In this document: one piece after another, positions 8,124 to 16,262 of the stretch
Position numbering within the stretch: the stretch's first letter is position 1
Layout: every line of letters starts with the position of its first letter
Assembly: GCA_035266845.1 (NCBI GenBank)
Contig: DATFMP010000022.1
Location: forward strand, 62,001-126,000
Direction of reading: 5' to 3'
DNA from: DATFMP01 sp035266845
GTDB lineage: Bacteria > SAR324 > JACQKK01
DNA: 64,000 bases
Translations under genes and position numbers: made by a program
The notes under the pieces: model-generated
What the model was told of the DNA's origin: nothing
Databases searched by the model: none
The model's input: the letters and a program-made list of their open reading frames with translations, nothing else

Positions 8124-9815
8124 ATGAACGCCACGGCCCGTACCCGCGACCGCGACCCGGCGCCCCAACCCATCGCCCCTGTCCCCGGCATGGAGCTGCC
8201 GGCGGCCGCCTGGACGTCCGACGCCCAGATCGTGCTGACACCCAAGGCCGCGGAGCTGCTGGTGGCGTTGCACCGGCACTTCGAGCCGGAGCGGCGCGCG
8301 CTGCTGGCGGCCCGACGGGAGCGGCAGGCCGCCTGGGACGGCGGCGAGCTGCCGGACTTTCCTCCCCGCGATACGGAGGCCGTGCGGGGCGGCTGGCGCG
8401 TGGCGCCGATCCCGGAGGATCTGCTCCGCCGCCGCGTGGAGATCACGGGACCCTGCAACTCGCCCAAGATGGTGATCAACATGCTCGGCCGCGCCGCGGA
8501 TGGCATCCGCGCGGATACGGCCATGCTGGACTTCGAGGACGCGCTGATGCCCGCCTGGGGCAACCTGATGGCGGGGCAGCGCAACGTTCGCGCCGTGGCC
8601 GAGGGCCAGTTGGAGCACGAGGAGCCCGCCGGCGGCGGCAAGCCCCGGCGCGTGTACCGCCTGGACCCGGCGGACATGGCCCTGCCCATCGTGCGGCCGC
8701 GCGGCCTGCACCTGCTGGAGAGCAACTGCCGCGTGGATAGCGCGCCGGTCTCCGGGGCCCTGTTCGATCTGGCGCTGAGCTGTTTCCACAGCGCGGGGCG
8801 ACTGCTGGAGCGGGGGCACACCCCGGCCTACTACCTGCCCAAATGCGAGGATGCCGCCGAGGCCCGCTGGTGGGATGCCGTGCTGGCGGCGCTGGAGGAC
8901 GCGCTGGGCTTGGGCCGCGGGGCGCTCAAGGCCACGTTCCTCATCGAAACGCTGCCCGCCGCGCTGCAGATGGAGGAGATCCTCTTCGCCAGCCGCGATC
9001 ACGCCGTGGGCCTGAACGTGGGCCGCTGGGACAAGATCTTCAGCGACATCAAAACGTTGCGCTTCCACGCGGACCGCATTCTGGCGGATCGGGCCAGCAT
9101 CACCATGCAGCGACCGTGGATGGAGGCCTACGCCCGGCGCTGCGTGCAGATCAGCCACCAGCGCGGCGCGCTGGGCCTAGGCGGCATGGCCGCCTTCACA
9201 CCGGGACGCACGCCGGCCGTGCGCGCCGCCCAGACGGAGAAGGTGCGCGCCGACAAGCGCACCGAGCACGACCTGGGCCACGACGGCTGCTGGGTGTCGC
9301 ACCCCTACTTCATCGGGCCGGCACTGGAGCAGTTCCCCGAGCGCAACCAGCTGGGCGTGCTGCACCGCGAGGCGGAGCGCTATCCCGACCTGCTGCCCCA
9401 GGGCGGCGGACCCTACACACTGGCCGGGCTGCGCACCAACGTGCGCGTGGGCATCGGCTACCTGGAGGGCTGGCAGCGCGGCATCGGCTGCGTGGCCTGG
9501 GAAGACCTGATGGAGGACTTGGCCACGCTGGAGATCTCCCGCGCGCAGACCTGGCAGTGGTTGCACCACGGCGTGCGCCTGCAGGATGGCGACCGTGCCG
9601 GCCCGGCGGTCACCGAGGCGTTGGTGCGCCGTACCTTCGCCGAGGAGCTGGAGCGCATCGTGGGCCCCGAGTGCGCGGACCTGGCCGCGGCGCGGGGCGA
9701 ATCGCCCGCGGCGGTGGCGGCCAGCTTCGAGCGCGCGGCGCGCGAGGCCGAGGCCATCTTCACGCGCAGCGAGCTGACGGACTTTCTCTACGAGGCTTCG
9801 CCGCCCGTGGCATGA
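8124..9815 (+). CDS. aceB: Malate synthase (glyoxylate shunt)
   Basis: Condenses glyoxylate with acetyl-CoA to malate in the cytoplasm. The 563-residue product fits malate synthase A length. Recognisable blocks are VEITGPCNSPKMVINML, the metal/substrate region MLDFEDALMPAWGNLMAGQ, RPRGLHLLE, the catalytic-barrel segment LIETLPAALQMEEILF followed by HAVGLNVGRWDKIFSDIK, and GGMAAFTPGR. I chose ATG 8124 because it follows GGAG closely and matches family length. Isocitrate lyase follows 64 bases later, so the two shunt enzymes form one operon behind the 8017-8059 control region. Sequence drift from the E. coli type is noticeable (DALMPAW in place of DSNAPTW-like). Confidence 0.9.
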   Translation: MNATARTRDRDPAPQPIAPVPGMELPAAAWTSDAQIVLTPKAAELLVALHRHFEPERRALLAARRERQAAWDGGELPDFPPRDTEAVRGGWRVAPIPEDLLRRRVEITGPCNSPKMVINMLGRAADGIRADTAMLDFEDALMPAWGNLMAGQRNVRAVAEGQLEHEEPAGGGKPRRVYRLDPADMALPIVRPRGLHLLESNCRVDSAPVSGALFDLALSCFHSAGRLLERGHTPAYYLPKCEDAAEARWWDAVLAALEDALGLGRGALKATFLIETLPAALQMEEILFASRDHAVGLNVGRWDKIFSDIKTLRFHADRILADRASITMQRPWMEAYARRCVQISHQRGALGLGGMAAFTPGRTPAVRAAQTEKVRADKRTEHDLGHDGCWVSHPYFIGPALEQFPERNQLGVLHREAERYPDLLPQGGGPYTLAGLRTNVRVGIGYLEGWQRGIGCVAWEDLMEDLATLEISRAQTWQWLHHGVRLQDGDRAGPAVTEALVRRTFAEELERIVGPECADLAAARGESPAAVAASFERAAREAEAIFTRSELTDFLYEASPPVA

Positions 9816-9879
9816 GCGGCGCCCGCCCGAACCGGGGCGCGGCTTTCCGGCGACGCCCCCACGACCATCCGGAGATCCC

Positions 9880-11145
9880 ATGGAACCACAGACCGACCCC
9901 CGGCCCAGCCGGCCCTCGCCCCTGGAGCCACCGCGCCGTCCCGAGCAGCCGCCCGAAAGCACGCCCACCCCCACGGCCAACGGCCGCGCGCACTGGGAGG
10001 CCCTCCGCGCGGAGCGCGCCCGGCCCGCGGAGACGCCCGAGGCACGCTTCCAGGAGTTTCGCTTCCCCACGGAGCACCCCAGCACCCTGCTGCGGCGGCT
10101 GCTGCGCGACGAGCCCTACGTGTTCGCGCCGGGGCTTTACAACGCGGGCGGCGTGAAGCTGGCAGCACACGCGGGCTTCAAGGCCGCCTACCTGAGCGGC
10201 TACTCCTATGCCGTGGAGGAACACGGCGTGACGGACGTGGGCGCCTTCAGCCGAAACGAGCTGGCCGAACAGGCCGCGCGCATGGTGCGCGCCTCCGCCT
10301 ATTGGCAGCGCGAGCGCTACGTGACGGACGGTGAGCTGCGCGAGCCCCTGCCTCTGGTGATGGACATGGAAGACGGCCACGGCGGCTTCGGGCAGGTGCA
10401 GATGCTGATGCAGCAGATTGTGCCCACCGGTGTGGCTGCGGGTCACCTGGAGGATCAGGCGGAGCGCCGCTGCGGCCACCTGCCGGGCAAGATGCTGGTG
10501 CCGGTGGAAAAGCAGATCGAACGCCTGCTGGCCGCCCGCAGCGAGGCGGATCAGCTCGGCTGCGACGACTTCGTGCTCATCGCCCGCACGGACGCTGCCA
10601 CCGCGCGCTACACGCCGGAGGGCCGGCCGGGGGGCATCGACCTGGCCATCGAGCGCACGCTGGCCTACGCCCGCGCGGAGATTCACAACCGTCGCGCCAT
10701 CGACTTGGCTTGGTGCGAGTTCAAGGACCAGGACTGGGAGGCGATCTGCCACTGGGCCCGCGCCGTGCGCGCCGAGCACCCGGACCTGGAGTTGGCCATC
10801 AACCTGTCCTCGTCCTTCGACTGGACCAACCCGCGCTTCCTGCCCGTGTTCAGCATGGAGCAACTGGCCGAGGAGGGCTTCCGCTACCTGTTTATGACCC
10901 TGGCGGACAACCACGCCGGGCGCAACGGGAGCTGGGAGTTCTTCCGCGACATCCAGGCCCGGGGCACCGCCGCCTTCCCAGACCTGCAGGAACGCGAGGC
11001 GCGCTCCGGCACCCCCTCCAGGAGCCACAACGTGCTGGCCGGCACGCCCACCTACTTCACCGGCGGCACGGTGTTCGGCTCGCGCAGCTTCTCCTCGGGC
11101 GACGTGCGCGCCAGCGACGCCGCCCTGTCCGAGGTGGCGCCGTAA
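9880..11145 (+). CDS. aceA: Isocitrate lyase, divergent type
   Basis: Splits isocitrate to glyoxylate and succinate. The 421-residue protein has the ICL/PEPM barrel: GLYNAGGVKLAAHAGFKAAY, AYLSGYSYA, the metal aspartates in MDMEDGHGGF, the active-site loop with RRCGHLPGK, ARTDA, the serine pair in NLSSSFDW and the TLADNH strand. The usual lysines of the KKCGH loop are both arginine here; Cys and His are kept, as is the Thr of the TLA strand. The first 45 residues are Pro/Arg-rich and probably disordered. Pairing with malate synthase makes the assignment firm despite this drift. Confidence 0.85.
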   Translation: MEPQTDPRPSRPSPLEPPRRPEQPPESTPTPTANGRAHWEALRAERARPAETPEARFQEFRFPTEHPSTLLRRLLRDEPYVFAPGLYNAGGVKLAAHAGFKAAYLSGYSYAVEEHGVTDVGAFSRNELAEQAARMVRASAYWQRERYVTDGELREPLPLVMDMEDGHGGFGQVQMLMQQIVPTGVAAGHLEDQAERRCGHLPGKMLVPVEKQIERLLAARSEADQLGCDDFVLIARTDAATARYTPEGRPGGIDLAIERTLAYARAEIHNRRAIDLAWCEFKDQDWEAICHWARAVRAEHPDLELAINLSSSFDWTNPRFLPVFSMEQLAEEGFRYLFMTLADNHAGRNGSWEFFRDIQARGTAAFPDLQEREARSGTPSRSHNVLAGTPTYFTGGTVFGSRSFSSGDVRASDAALSEVAP

Positions 11146-11168
11146 CGGCGAACACCACCGCACCAGCA

Positions 11169-11195
11169 GTGCGGGGGAGCGCGGCTCCCCCGCAC
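11169..11195 (+). terminator. Strong hairpin after the glyoxylate operon
   Basis: GTGCGGGGGAGC (11169-11180) and its exact complement at 11184-11195 form a 12-bp stem with a 3-base loop, 23 bases after the aceA stop. No T-run follows, so it is not a classic intrinsic terminator. It may stop transcription with help or protect the mRNA 3' end. Confidence 0.45.
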
Positions 11196-11242
11196 CCCCA
11201 AGACACCTCCTCAGAAATCGGCTTGGCGAAGGAAGCCCGACT

Positions 11243-11330
11243 CTTCGAGACGGGCTCCTCCGGAACCCTCCTCAGGGAATCGTGCTTCCCGCCGCGTTCC
11301 TGAGGAGTGAGCGCGGCGAACGTCTCGAAG
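11243..11330. repeat. Nested palindromic repeat element
   Basis: Outer arms CTTCGAGAC (11243-11251) and GTCTCGAAG (11322-11330) enclose inner arms CTCCTCAGGGAA (11268-11279) and TTCCTGAGGAG (11297-11307, one bulged G). Elements joining CTTCGAGAC to CCTGAGGAG-type cores are common dispersed intergenic repeats in many GC-rich bacteria. It occupies part of the 437-base gene-free gap before uppP. Confidence 0.5.
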
Positions 11331-11403
11331 GGCGCGGCGGCCTGACCGTTCTTTCAGCTACGCCAACAGCAGTGCGCACGCATGGTCAACACTACAGCGA
11401 TGT

Positions 11404-11432
11404 GTCATTTCGAGCGCAGCGAGCAATCTGCT
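11404..11432 (+). repeat. Dispersed repeat, family A, copy 1 (single arm)
   Basis: The block begins GTCATTTCGAGCGCAGCGAG and ends AATCTGC. It matches the arms of the paired elements at 34263-34342 and 35057-35138 and the single arm at 41967-41993. It lies in the gap before uppP. Confidence 0.6.
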
Positions 11433-11582
11433 TGCGGCCGACACAGCACTGGGTGCCCTTGAACCATTCGGCTTGTCCCCACGCTCCAAGGGTGCTGAGA
11501 TACCGGCGGCCCAACGCGGGACGCCCGCGTCCTTGTTCACCCGCCGGCGCCGGCTGCGCCGCCACGATTCGTGCGAGCGCAG

Positions 11583-12416
11583 ATGGTCGCCATATCCGGA
11601 CTGCAAGCCATTGTGCTGGGCCTCGTGCAGGGGCTCACCGAGTACATCCCCGTCAGCAGCACCGCGCACCTGCGCATCGTGCCGGCTCTGCTGGGCTGGG
11701 GCGACCCCGGTGCGGCGTTCTCCGCCGTGATCCAGCTCGGCACGCTGGTGGCCGTGCTGCTCTACTTCGCGCGCGATATCGGGCGCTTCACCGTGGCCGC
11801 GCTGGCCAGCTTGGTGAGCGCCGAGGCGCGCCGCTCGCCCGACGCGCGCATGGCCTGGGCCATCGCCGCGGGCAACCTGCCCATCGTGGTGCTGGGGCTG
11901 GGCTTCCGGCACGTCATCGAGACCGAGCTGCGCTCGCTGTACATCATCGGCACCATGCTGATCGTGATCGCGCTGGGCCTGTGGTGGGCGGAGCGCCGCG
12001 GCACCGGCGAGGCGCCCATGGAGGGCCTCACCTTCCGGCGCGTGATGGCAATCGGCGCCTTCCAGGCGCTGGCGCTGATCCCGGGCTCCTCGCGCTCCGG
12101 CTCCACCATTCTGGGGGGCCTGCTGCTGGGGCTGAAGCGGGCCGATGCGGCGCGCTTCTCGTTCCTGCTGGGGATTCCGGCGATCCTGGGAGCGGCGCTG
12201 CTGGAACTGCCGCACGTGCTGGCGGGGGTGCGCGCGGGCGAGCTGACCGGCACCTCGCTGGTGCTGGGCCTGCTCACGGCCTGCGTGGTGGGCTATGCCT
12301 CCATCGCCTTCCTGCTGCGCTACCTGGAGCGCCGCACCACGCTGCTGTTCATCGTGTACCGGCTGGGGCTGGCCGGGGTGGTGTTGGGCTTGGCGGCGTC
12401 CGGGGTGATCCGCTAG
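11583..12416 (+). CDS. uppP: Undecaprenyl-diphosphatase
   Basis: Dephosphorylates undecaprenyl pyrophosphate to recycle the lipid carrier for wall and surface polysaccharides. The protein has about 277 residues and roughly eight membrane helices. Both BacA/UppP active-site blocks are present: GLTEYIPVSSTAHL near the N-terminus and IPGSSRSGSTI in the second half, with their conserved Glu, Ser and Arg. ATG 11583 is used; an in-frame GTG at 11571 would add four residues. It lies downstream of a repeat-rich gap and ends nine bases before a small zinc-finger gene in the same direction. Confidence 0.93.
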   Translation: MVAISGLQAIVLGLVQGLTEYIPVSSTAHLRIVPALLGWGDPGAAFSAVIQLGTLVAVLLYFARDIGRFTVAALASLVSAEARRSPDARMAWAIAAGNLPIVVLGLGFRHVIETELRSLYIIGTMLIVIALGLWWAERRGTGEAPMEGLTFRRVMAIGAFQALALIPGSSRSGSTILGGLLLGLKRADAARFSFLLGIPAILGAALLELPHVLAGVRAGELTGTSLVLGLLTACVVGYASIAFLLRYLERRTTLLFIVYRLGLAGVVLGLAASGVIR

Positions 12417-12425
12417 ACTGTACGC

Positions 12426-12629
12426 ATGAGCCTGGAACGCACCTGCTTCCTGTGCGGCAAGCCGGTCAGCATCCGCCGCCGCATGTCCGTCTTCTGCAGC
12501 GACCGCTGCGAGCTGCGCCACCGCGCCCTGGTGGGCGAGGCCCCGGCAGAGATGGTCTCGCGCAAAAACGCCAAGGCGCCAAGGGCGCAAGGACCGATGA
12601 GTTCCGGGAACCCCACGCCCTGGCGCTGA
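12426..12629 (+). CDS. Small zinc-ribbon protein with a repeat-derived tail
   Basis: A 67-residue protein. The first 35 residues hold CFLCGK and, 14 residues on, FCSDRCELRHR, a CxxC/CxxxC pair fit to bind one zinc as in small treble-clef or MYM-like proteins. It starts nine bases after uppP and is probably cotranscribed. From about residue 44 the reading frame runs through the family C repeat (12557-12590), so the C-terminal sequence SRKNAKAPRAQG comes from the repeat rather than from an old protein family. Function unknown. The Cys arrangement supports a real gene; the tail does not. Confidence 0.5.
   Translation: MSLERTCFLCGKPVSIRRRMSVFCSDRCELRHRALVGEAPAEMVSRKNAKAPRAQGPMSSGNPTPWR
12557..12590 (-). 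repeat. 34-nt dispersed repeat, family C, copy 2
   Basis: In reverse orientation this block aligns without gaps to 323-356. It overlaps the 3' end of the small zinc-ribbon gene. On the + strand it reads as tandem GCCAAGGCGCCAAGGGCG-like units. Confidence 0.5.
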
Positions 12630-12897
12630 CCCGCAAAACAGCCGCATACCCCAGCGGACCCGCCGAGAGGCCGTGCGCATCCACCGCTTCGTCGGCCGGG
12701 GATCGCGGGGGCTCCAGTTCCTTGTATTTCTCGGCTCGCATCCACGAGGCTCCGGCGGTTCCTGTTATTGGAAGTGCGCCGGGGTGGGCTCGCGAGCAAT
12801 TCGGGGAAGGTCGCCAGATGCCGTCGCGGGGAGGGCCCCTGGCGGGCAGGAATCAGGGGAAAACCGTTCCCGCAGCGCCGACCAGCCCAGGCCCGAA

Positions 12898-13656
12898 TCA
12901 CGGCTTGATCGCAGCTTTCTCTCGAATGGGGAAATCGAGACTTGCCAGGCTATGGTACTTGCGCTGCTTCAGAAGGCCGAGCCTGCGCATTCCAAGGAAC
13001 GTCAAGACCCTTGCGATGAGTTTGACTTGCCGCCACCGGTTCACTGTCGCGATGGTCGGCTGCACACTCCGGTCCGGCGCGTAATACACGACTTTCACTG
13101 CGCCAACCCCGTCGCATTCCTCGACCAGCGGAGTGCCCGCTCGTCCCGGCATTCCACCGGAGGTGCGGTTGAATTCGTCCGTGAGCAGCATATACTCCGC
13201 GATCGGCACCTTGTTCTTCATCAAGCGGTGGGCCGTGATCACAGACACGCCGGAAAGCTCCTCGAACTTCCGGACTTTGCGTAGCGTGACTTCACCACAA
13301 TGCAGGACCGTCTTGATCGTCAAATCCCCAATCTGCGAACATCCTCCGCATTCACAAACCGCGTCCTTGACCATCTCCTGCTTGCGTTGCGCAAACGCCT
13401 GGAAGAATCCATTGACCTGATTGAGGGCGCTCTTGGCCACGGCGGGCAGGGTATGTTCCGTTGCCGGAGCATAGAACAAGGCAGCGTCACCCTCCAGCTT
13501 GTTCAAGATCAGAGGGTGTGCGGAGGCGTCAATGACGGAACTGAGCAGTTCCGACATGGCGGCTTCCGCATGGGCGAGACTCTGCTTCTGCCGATTCATG
13601 AATCGCGTATAGCCGCCAATGTCGGCCAGCACGATAACCGCTTGCTTTGTTGCCAT
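12898..13656 (-). CDS. DUF2652 protein (class III nucleotide cyclase-like)
   Basis: A 252-residue soluble protein. The N-terminal half resembles the class III cyclase fold: the metal aspartate in VIVLADIGGYTRFM, the second in KLEGDAALFYAP, and GVSVITAHRLMKN where cyclases carry their late Asn/Arg helix. A Cys cluster, CECGGC, lies in the middle and is not a cyclase feature. DUF2652 members are described only as cyclase-related, and catalytic activity is unproven. The gene stands alone between two unrelated neighbours. The C-terminal 60 residues are basic. Confidence 0.75.
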   Translation of the reverse strand: MATKQAVIVLADIGGYTRFMNRQKQSLAHAEAAMSELLSSVIDASAHPLILNKLEGDAALFYAPATEHTLPAVAKSALNQVNGFFQAFAQRKQEMVKDAVCECGGCSQIGDLTIKTVLHCGEVTLRKVRKFEELSGVSVITAHRLMKNKVPIAEYMLLTDEFNRTSGGMPGRAGTPLVEECDGVGAVKVVYYAPDRSVQPTIATVNRWRQVKLIARVLTFLGMRRLGLLKQRKYHSLASLDFPIREKAAIKP

Positions 13657-13784
13657 CTCCGCCCTTTCTGGATGCCCACCAAGTGATGGCGCCGCCGCGT
13701 GCCTTATCCGAGTTTGCAGGGATCAGATATTCCTGGTCAGGTCTTTCCGGCTTTGCGCGAGACGGAGCCAGGCGCGACCATCCG

Positions 13785-14912
13785 CTAATCAAAGCGAATC
13801 ACCTGGCGGGCGACGCGGTTGCCGGCGAAGACGTTCTCCACGCAGGTGTTGATGTCCTCGAGTCGGTACTCCTTGGTGACGATGCCGTCCAGGTCGATGC
13901 GGCCTTCCTCGAACAGGCGCACGTACTTGGGGATGTCCCACTGGAACTGCGCATCGCCGAAGAGCACGCCCTGCACCTTCTTGCGCCACATGGCCAGGGT
14001 GTAGGGATCGAACGGCACTTCCTCGAACGCGGAGGCGCCCACGCCCACCAGGCACATGGTGCCGCCTTTGCGCAGGGCGCGGAAGGCAATGGCGAGGGTT
14101 TCCATGGCCTGATCGAAGCCCACGAACTCGAACGTGAAGTCCGTGCCCATGCCCCAGGTGATGTCCATGATCTCGCGGATCACCTCATCCGGGTCGTGCT
14201 TGTTGAGCACGCCGTGGGTGGCGCCGAGCTTCTTGGCCATCTCCAGCTTTTCCGGATGCACGTCCACTGCGATGATCTTGCCCGCACCGCTCATGCGCGC
14301 GCCCTGGACGGCCGATAGCCCCAGTCCCCCGCAGCCCACGATGGTGACGGTCTCCCCCGGGCGGATGTGCACGGCGTTGGTGGCCGCGCCGAAGCCGGTG
14401 GTGAACCCGCAGCCCAGCAGGCACACCCGCTCCAGCCGGATGTAGTCCGGCACTTTGACCAGGGAGGCCTCGGGCACCACGGAGTACTCGCCCCAGGTGC
14501 TGACGAACAGGAAGCTGCTCACGTCCGTGCCGTCCAGACGGTGGTGGCGGGTGGTGCCGTCCAGCATGCGCCCTGTGCGCAGGTGCGCGCCCAGGTCGCA
14601 CATGTTGGGCTGACCCGTGTGGCACCAACGGCACTTGCCGCAGGCCGGCAGGTACGTGAGGATCACGTGGTCGCCCTTGGCCACGGACGTCACGCCCTCG
14701 CCCACCTCCTCGATGATCCCCGCGCCCTCGTGCCCCAGCACCACCGGGAACGGCCGCGCCAGATCGCCCGTGACCACGTGCAGGTCGCTGTGGCACACGC
14801 CCGTGGCCACCATGCGCACCAGCACCTCGCCCGCCTGGGGCGGATCCAGCTCCAGCTCCTCGATCTTGAACGGCTGCTTCGGCCCTTCCAGCACGGCCGC
14901 TTTCATGCGCAT
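13785..14912 (-). CDS. Zinc-dependent alcohol dehydrogenase, tandem copy 1 (3'-most in operon)
   Basis: A 375-residue medium-chain dehydrogenase close in style to the NDMA-dependent methanol/alcohol dehydrogenase group. Catalytic zinc ligands are Cys in GVCHSD, GHEGAG and Cys in LLGCGFTTG. The structural zinc loop is CGKCRWCHTGQPNMC, and the Rossmann glycines are in VGCGGLGLSAVQGA. The product starts MRMKAAVLEGP, like its two neighbours. It is last of three tandem genes transcribed leftwards, 104 bases after copy 2. Substrate preference is not readable; the three copies probably cover different alcohols or aldehydes. Confidence 0.88.
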   Translation of the reverse strand: MRMKAAVLEGPKQPFKIEELELDPPQAGEVLVRMVATGVCHSDLHVVTGDLARPFPVVLGHEGAGIIEEVGEGVTSVAKGDHVILTYLPACGKCRWCHTGQPNMCDLGAHLRTGRMLDGTTRHHRLDGTDVSSFLFVSTWGEYSVVPEASLVKVPDYIRLERVCLLGCGFTTGFGAATNAVHIRPGETVTIVGCGGLGLSAVQGARMSGAGKIIAVDVHPEKLEMAKKLGATHGVLNKHDPDEVIREIMDITWGMGTDFTFEFVGFDQAMETLAIAFRALRKGGTMCLVGVGASAFEEVPFDPYTLAMWRKKVQGVLFGDAQFQWDIPKYVRLFEEGRIDLDGIVTKEYRLEDINTCVENVFAGNRVARQVIRFD

Positions 14913-15016
14913 GGGGTCACCTCTGCGGGTTGGAACATGGGGCTCGGGGCCGCAGCCCCTGCGATTCCGTCAGCCCGTCGCTGCGCGGCCCCAGGACGGC
15001 AGCGTGCGCGGGCGGT

Positions 15017-16147
15017 TCAGTCGAAGCGGATCACCTGCCGCGCCACGCGGTTTTCCGCCAGGATATTCTCGATGGCCGTATTGATGTCCTCCAGTCGCAG
15101 CTCCTTGGTGACCAGCCCGTCCAGGTCCAGCCGCCCTTCCTCGTACAGGCGCACGTAGCGGGGAATGTCCGTGCGGAACTGGGCATCGCCGAACAACACG
15201 CCCTGCATGGTGCGGCGATAGTGGGGGATGTCCCAGGGGCGGATCGGCACCTCCTGGATGTCGCTGGCGCCCACGCCGCAGATGGTCACCGTGCCCCCCT
15301 TGCGCGCGGAGTGGTAGACGATGGGCCAGGTCGTCTCCACCTGATCCCAGCCCACGAACTCGAACGTGTAGTCCGTGCCCACGCCCCAGGTGATGTCCAT
15401 CACCTGCCGCACCACGTCGTCCGGGTCGCCCGCGTTGATGATGCCGTGGGTAGCGCCGAACTTCTTGGCCATCTCCAGCTTCTCGGGGTGCTTGTCCACC
15501 GCGATAATCTTGCCCGCGCCGCTGATGCGCGCGCCCTGGATGGCCGATAGCCCCAGCCCGCCGCAGCCCACCACGGTGGCCGTCTCGCCCGGGCGGATGT
15601 GCGCGGCGCTGGTGGCCGCCCCGAAGCCGGTGGTGAACCCACAGCCCAGCAGGCACAGGCGCTCCAGCGGCAGATAGTCCGGCACCACCACCACGGAGGC
15701 CTGGGGCACCACCGAGTACTCGGCCCAGGTGGAGACGAACAGGAAGTTGCTCAGGTCGCTGCCGTCCGCACGGTGCAGGCGCGACGTGCCGTCCAGCATG
15801 CGCCCGGTGCCGATGTGCTGGCCCAGGTCGCACATGTTGGGGTGGCCCGTGTGGCACCAGCGGCACTTACCGCAAGAGGGCAGGAAGGTCAGCACCACAT
15901 GGTCGCCCGGCTTGCAGTCCGTCACGCCTTCGCCCACCTCCTGCACGATGCCGGCGCCCTCGTGCCCCAGCACGATGGGCAGCGGACGCCCGGAGCTGTC
16001 GCCGGTGTAGTAGTGCACGTCGCTGTGGCACACGCCCGTGGCCACCATCTTCACGAGCACCTCGCCCGCCTGGGGCGGGTCCAGCTCCACCTGCTCCACC
16101 GTGAGCGGCTGCCGCACGCCGGACAGCACCGCGGCTTTCATGCGCAT
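15017..16147 (-). CDS. Zinc-dependent alcohol dehydrogenase, tandem copy 2
   Basis: A 376-residue paralogue of the genes on either side. It has the same zinc ligands (GVCHSD, GHEGAG, LLGCGF), the same structural loop CGKCRWCHTGHPNMC and Rossmann VGCGGLGLSAIQGA. It differs mainly around the substrate cleft, with TWPIVYHSARKGGTVTICG where copy 1 has a different helix, and IRPWDIPHYRRTMQG. The ATG at 16147 follows an AGAGG-type site. Gaps of about 105-115 bases on both sides are longer than in tight operons, so each copy may be separately translated or have internal promoters. Confidence 0.88.
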   Translation of the reverse strand: MRMKAAVLSGVRQPLTVEQVELDPPQAGEVLVKMVATGVCHSDVHYYTGDSSGRPLPIVLGHEGAGIVQEVGEGVTDCKPGDHVVLTFLPSCGKCRWCHTGHPNMCDLGQHIGTGRMLDGTSRLHRADGSDLSNFLFVSTWAEYSVVPQASVVVVPDYLPLERLCLLGCGFTTGFGAATSAAHIRPGETATVVGCGGLGLSAIQGARISGAGKIIAVDKHPEKLEMAKKFGATHGIINAGDPDDVVRQVMDITWGVGTDYTFEFVGWDQVETTWPIVYHSARKGGTVTICGVGASDIQEVPIRPWDIPHYRRTMQGVLFGDAQFRTDIPRYVRLYEEGRLDLDGLVTKELRLEDINTAIENILAENRVARQVIRFD

Positions 16148-16262
16148 GGTCGTCTTGCCTCTGCCAACGGATGGGGCGCCGCCGGGTGCGCCGGGGCCAG
16201 CGATAGCGCGAGCGGGCGCCGCTGCGGACCGGCCACACGCCGGCCCAGGCGATGGGCCCCGC

